Assembly (NCBI GenBank): GCA_003162255.1
Contig: PMMJ01000534.1
Span: forward strand, 223 to 8,623
DNA: 8,401 nt
Direction of reading: 5' to 3'
DNA from: Acidobacteriaceae bacterium
GTDB lineage: Bacteria > Acidobacteriota > Terriglobia > Terriglobales > Acidobacteriaceae
Part shown: piece by piece, positions 6,817 to 8,401 of the stretch
How positions within the stretch are numbered: position 1 is the stretch's first letter
Layout of the letters: the number at the start of each line of letters is the position of its first letter
Position numbers and translations under genes: made by a program
The notes under the pieces: model-generated
Seen by the model: only the letters and a program-made list of their open reading frames with translations
Told to the model about the DNA's origin: nothing
The model's database searches: none

Positions 6817-6863
6817 ATGAGCCTGCCGTTCGCCTTCTGTCTGCACTCCTCATGCGAGGTAGC

Positions 6864-6888
6864 CGAACCTGGTTTGTGAGCAGGTTCG
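6864..6888. repeat. Inverted repeat in the divergent intergenic region
   Basis: CGAACCTG (6864-6871) and CAGGTTCG (6881-6888) are perfect 8-bp complements around a 9-base spacer. The repeat sits 50 bases before the PLP-enzyme ATG and some 180 bases from the divergent DUF4380 start. It could be an operator half-site pair for a dimeric regulator or a leader-RNA hairpin. No regulator gene is in view. Confidence 0.55.
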
Positions 6889-6937
6889 AGCAGAGTGGCG
6901 TGTCGGGGTGGTGGGGCAAGACCATCAAGGAGAATCT

Positions 6938-8218
6938 ATGGCTGGAAGTGGTTCGAGTCGCCGTTCTTTCGTTAAATTGTTGGCCGCGGCTCCGCTGCTG
7001 ACTCAAATTGCAGCCCGCGATCTTTACGCCCAGGCAACTACCGCGATGGGGGGTGGCGCATCCCAGAACGTCTACTCACGGCTGGGCGTGAAAACCGTGA
7101 TCAATTGCCGCGGCACTTGGACCTATCTTAGCGGCTCCCTAGAGTTTCCAGAAGTTCGCCAAGCCCAACTGGAAGCCAGTGAATATTTCGTGAATATGCT
7201 CGAACTGCAGCGGGCTGTCGGACGCCGCCTGTCGGAACTGACAGGTGCCGGGTCAGGCATTGTGACCTCGGGATCCGCGGGCGCCATGGCTGCGGCGACA
7301 GCCGCCTGTATGGCAGGTGCGAATGACAAGCTGATTTGGCAACTTCCCGATACCACGGGGATGAAACATGAAGTTGTCATGACGGGAGGCCGTAGCGCTT
7401 TTGACAGCGCCATTCGCCTTACGGGAGCCAAACTTGTTCTCGCGCAATCCCCGGAAGAAGTTGCGAACGCCATCACTGCAAACACGGCCATGATCTACAC
7501 CACGAACCTGGGCGAGAGGCTGCAAAAGGAACTAGCGATCGCCAAAGAGCACAAGGTCCCGATGCTGCTGGATGACGCTGCCGGCATCCCGCCGGTTGAC
7601 AATGCGAAGCTCTATGCGCGCATGGGAATCGACATGTACTGCTTCTCCGGAGGCAAGGGACTTCGAGGGCCGCAGTGCAGTGGTCTGCTCCTGGGCCGCA
7701 AGGACCTGATCGAAGCCGCTCTCCTGAATAGCAGCCCGCGCGAAGGCGCTGTGTGCCGCCCGATGAAAGTCGGAAAGGAGGAAGTGATCGGTTGCCTAAC
7801 CGCGCTCGAGGTCTGGTTGAAGGTCGACGAAAAGAAACTCTACGAAGAATGGAATGCGCGCATCGACCGAATCCGCAAGCTGGTGGAAACAGTGCCTGGC
7901 GTTACCACAAGTACTTATGTTCCGGATGACGGAAACCGCTACCCCACGTTAAACGTGAAGTGGGACCAGCAAGCCTGGGGCTATTCTATTTTTGATTGTG
8001 TGCGCGAGCTTCGTGCTGGCGATCCCGTCATTGAAGTACTGGGCGCAGATAATCCAAGCTTGGTAACCGCAGTGCGCGAAGGCAATCCCAATAGCAAGGA
8101 ACGCAAGGGACCCGATCACATTGAACTGGTTTCCATGACGATTAAACCCGGAGAGGAAATTATCGTCGGGCAGAGGCTGCGCGCCGTGCTGGGCGCTGCG
8201 CAGAAGAAGGCTGCCTAG
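6938..8218 (+). CDS. Tat-exported PLP-dependent enzyme, SelA/D-glucosaminate ammonia-lyase (DgaE)-like
   Basis: 426 aa, fold-type I PLP enzyme. The start ATG has AAGGAGA four bases upstream and opens on a twin-arginine signal: SSRRSFVK (Arg8-Arg9), hydrophobic LLAAAPLLTQIAA, likely cleaved after LYA (31). An in-frame ATG at 6908 has a poorer context. The mature protein has YSRLGVKTVINCRGTWTYLSGS, ELQRAVGRRLSELTGA, then VTSGSAGAMAAATAACMAG for the phosphate-binding region. LLDDAAG follows (Asp212/Asp213, pyridine-nitrogen side), and FSGGKGLRGPQCSGLLLG carries Lys240 as the Schiff-base lysine. These are hallmarks of the SelA-like group that includes D-glucosaminate-6-phosphate ammonia lyase. 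Tat export fits a protein that must fold around PLP before leaving the cytoplasm. It is too short at the N-terminus, and exported, so not a true selenocysteine synthase. Likely chemistry is elimination or ammonia release from an amino-acid-like or amino-sugar-acid substrate; the substrate is unknown. The downstream Rid gene supports an imine-forming reaction. Confidence 0.9.
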   Translation: MAGSGSSRRSFVKLLAAAPLLTQIAARDLYAQATTAMGGGASQNVYSRLGVKTVINCRGTWTYLSGSLEFPEVRQAQLEASEYFVNMLELQRAVGRRLSELTGAGSGIVTSGSAGAMAAATAACMAGANDKLIWQLPDTTGMKHEVVMTGGRSAFDSAIRLTGAKLVLAQSPEEVANAITANTAMIYTTNLGERLQKELAIAKEHKVPMLLDDAAGIPPVDNAKLYARMGIDMYCFSGGKGLRGPQCSGLLLGRKDLIEAALLNSSPREGAVCRPMKVGKEEVIGCLTALEVWLKVDEKKLYEEWNARIDRIRKLVETVPGVTTSTYVPDDGNRYPTLNVKWDQQAWGYSIFDCVRELRAGDPVIEVLGADNPSLVTAVREGNPNSKERKGPDHIELVSMTIKPGEEIIVGQRLRAVLGAAQKKAA

Positions 8219-8223
8219 GCAGC
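8210..8223. repeat. 14-bp perfect palindrome over the PLP-gene stop codon
   Basis: GCTGCCTAGGCAGC is its own reverse complement and is centred on the TAG stop (8216-8218). It lies 20 bases before the next ATG in the same operon. A short hairpin here might affect coupling between the two genes; it is too short for a terminator and has no T-run. Confidence 0.6.
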
Positions 8224-8242
8224 ACGAAAGGAAACCCTGGAC

Positions 8243-8401
8243 ATGTCAGCCATCGCCCGACACTTAGCGCTTTCCCTGCTGCTGGCTTCCATTCTGAGCG
8301 CGCAGGAGGGAATGCGAGCCGTGGGTCCTGCCCAATCTCCATCGAGCCGATTCCTCTCTGCCGGCGTAGACGCGGGCGACTATCTCTACATTTCAGGCCA
8401 C
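8243..8401 (+). CDS. Rid/YjgF/UK114-family protein with signal peptide, N-terminal part
   Basis: Only the first 53 codons are present; the gene runs off the window. MSAIARHLALSLLLASILSA is a typical Sec signal peptide (cleavage likely after ILSA, before QE). After a short linker, FLSAGVDAGDYLYISGH matches the first strand-turn-strand of Rid proteins (compare the F-S-x-A-V-x-x-G-D-x-x-Y-x-S-G-Q pattern of RidA). RidA-type proteins hydrolyse reactive enamine/imine products of PLP enzymes to keto acids plus ammonia. Most are cytoplasmic, so the leader is notable. An AAAGGA (8227-8232) ten bases upstream may serve as ribosome site. The gene starts 24 bases after the PLP-enzyme stop, so the two are almost certainly co-transcribed. 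The catalytic Arg lies beyond the window, so activity as an imine deaminase cannot be judged. Confidence 0.8.
   Translation, partial: MSAIARHLALSLLLASILSAQEGMRAVGPAQSPSSRFLSAGVDAGDYLYISGH

Noticed and set aside
6688..6846. Upstream extension of the DUF4380 protein by 53 codons
   Set aside because: The ATG at 6687 has GGAGGG just before it and opens on the signal peptide; the extension runs through the AT-rich promoter region.
6817..6879. Possible 20-codon leader peptide before the PLP enzyme
   Set aside because: No ribosome site, and it would start upstream of the predicted transcript start; composition shows no attenuator-like codon run.
6938..8218. Selenocysteine synthase SelA proper
   Set aside because: The protein has a Tat signal in place of the SelA N-terminal domain, is shorter than SelA, and no selenocysteine genes are near.

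Overview
The window reads as chromosomal DNA of a GC-rich, free-living Gram-negative bacterium, most likely an acidobacterium. The grounds are indirect: an IspG with the CPGCGR cysteine motif, an exported quinoprotein without a haem domain, a Tat-exported SelA-like enzyme next to an exported Rid protein, and short GC-rich palindromes between genes. No marker gene settles the phylum, so this is an inference.

Layout. (1) 1-2331 (+) is one uninterrupted reading frame holding two unrelated proteins: the C-terminal part of an alpha-glucan phosphorylase (glgP, cut by the window start) and a complete MEP-pathway enzyme ispG. The expected phosphorylase stop codon is missing. A pair of tandem perfect palindromes (1032-1073) sits where the phosphorylase should end and keeps the frame open into ispG, which probably has its own promoter just upstream of its ATG. 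(2) A further hairpin (2346-2370) separates ispG from a convergent Nudix hydrolase of the YjhB / CDP-Chase type (2388-3008, -). (3) 3009-3632 has no intact gene. It holds a perfect 19-bp tandem duplication (3031-3068) and a frameshifted fragment of an IS256/Mutator transposase (about 3143-3429); the last 200 bases show nothing clear. (4) 3633-6687 (-) is a tight two-gene unit: a secreted DUF4380 (galactose-mutarotase-like fold) protein followed one base later by a secreted PQQ beta-propeller dehydrogenase. (5) Divergently, 6938-8401 (+) encodes a Tat-exported PLP enzyme of the SelA/D-glucosaminate ammonia-lyase type and, 24 bases on, the start of a Rid/YjgF-family protein with its own signal peptide (cut by the window end).

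How the genes may work together. The first block is housekeeping: storage-glucan breakdown, isoprenoid precursors and nucleotide-derivative clean-up. The second block, beyond the transposon scar, consists of four exported proteins arranged divergently. Ammonia-eliminating PLP enzymes release enamine/imine products that Rid proteins hydrolyse, so an exported pair makes biochemical sense. Together with a sugar-fold protein and a PQQ dehydrogenase whose metal site has an extra aspartate (Asp-Tyr-Asp) and lacks the vicinal cysteine pair, the cluster can be read as a periplasmic route that oxidises a sugar or amino sugar and then deaminates the resulting amino-sugar acid. That pathway is a hypothesis; only the individual families are well supported.
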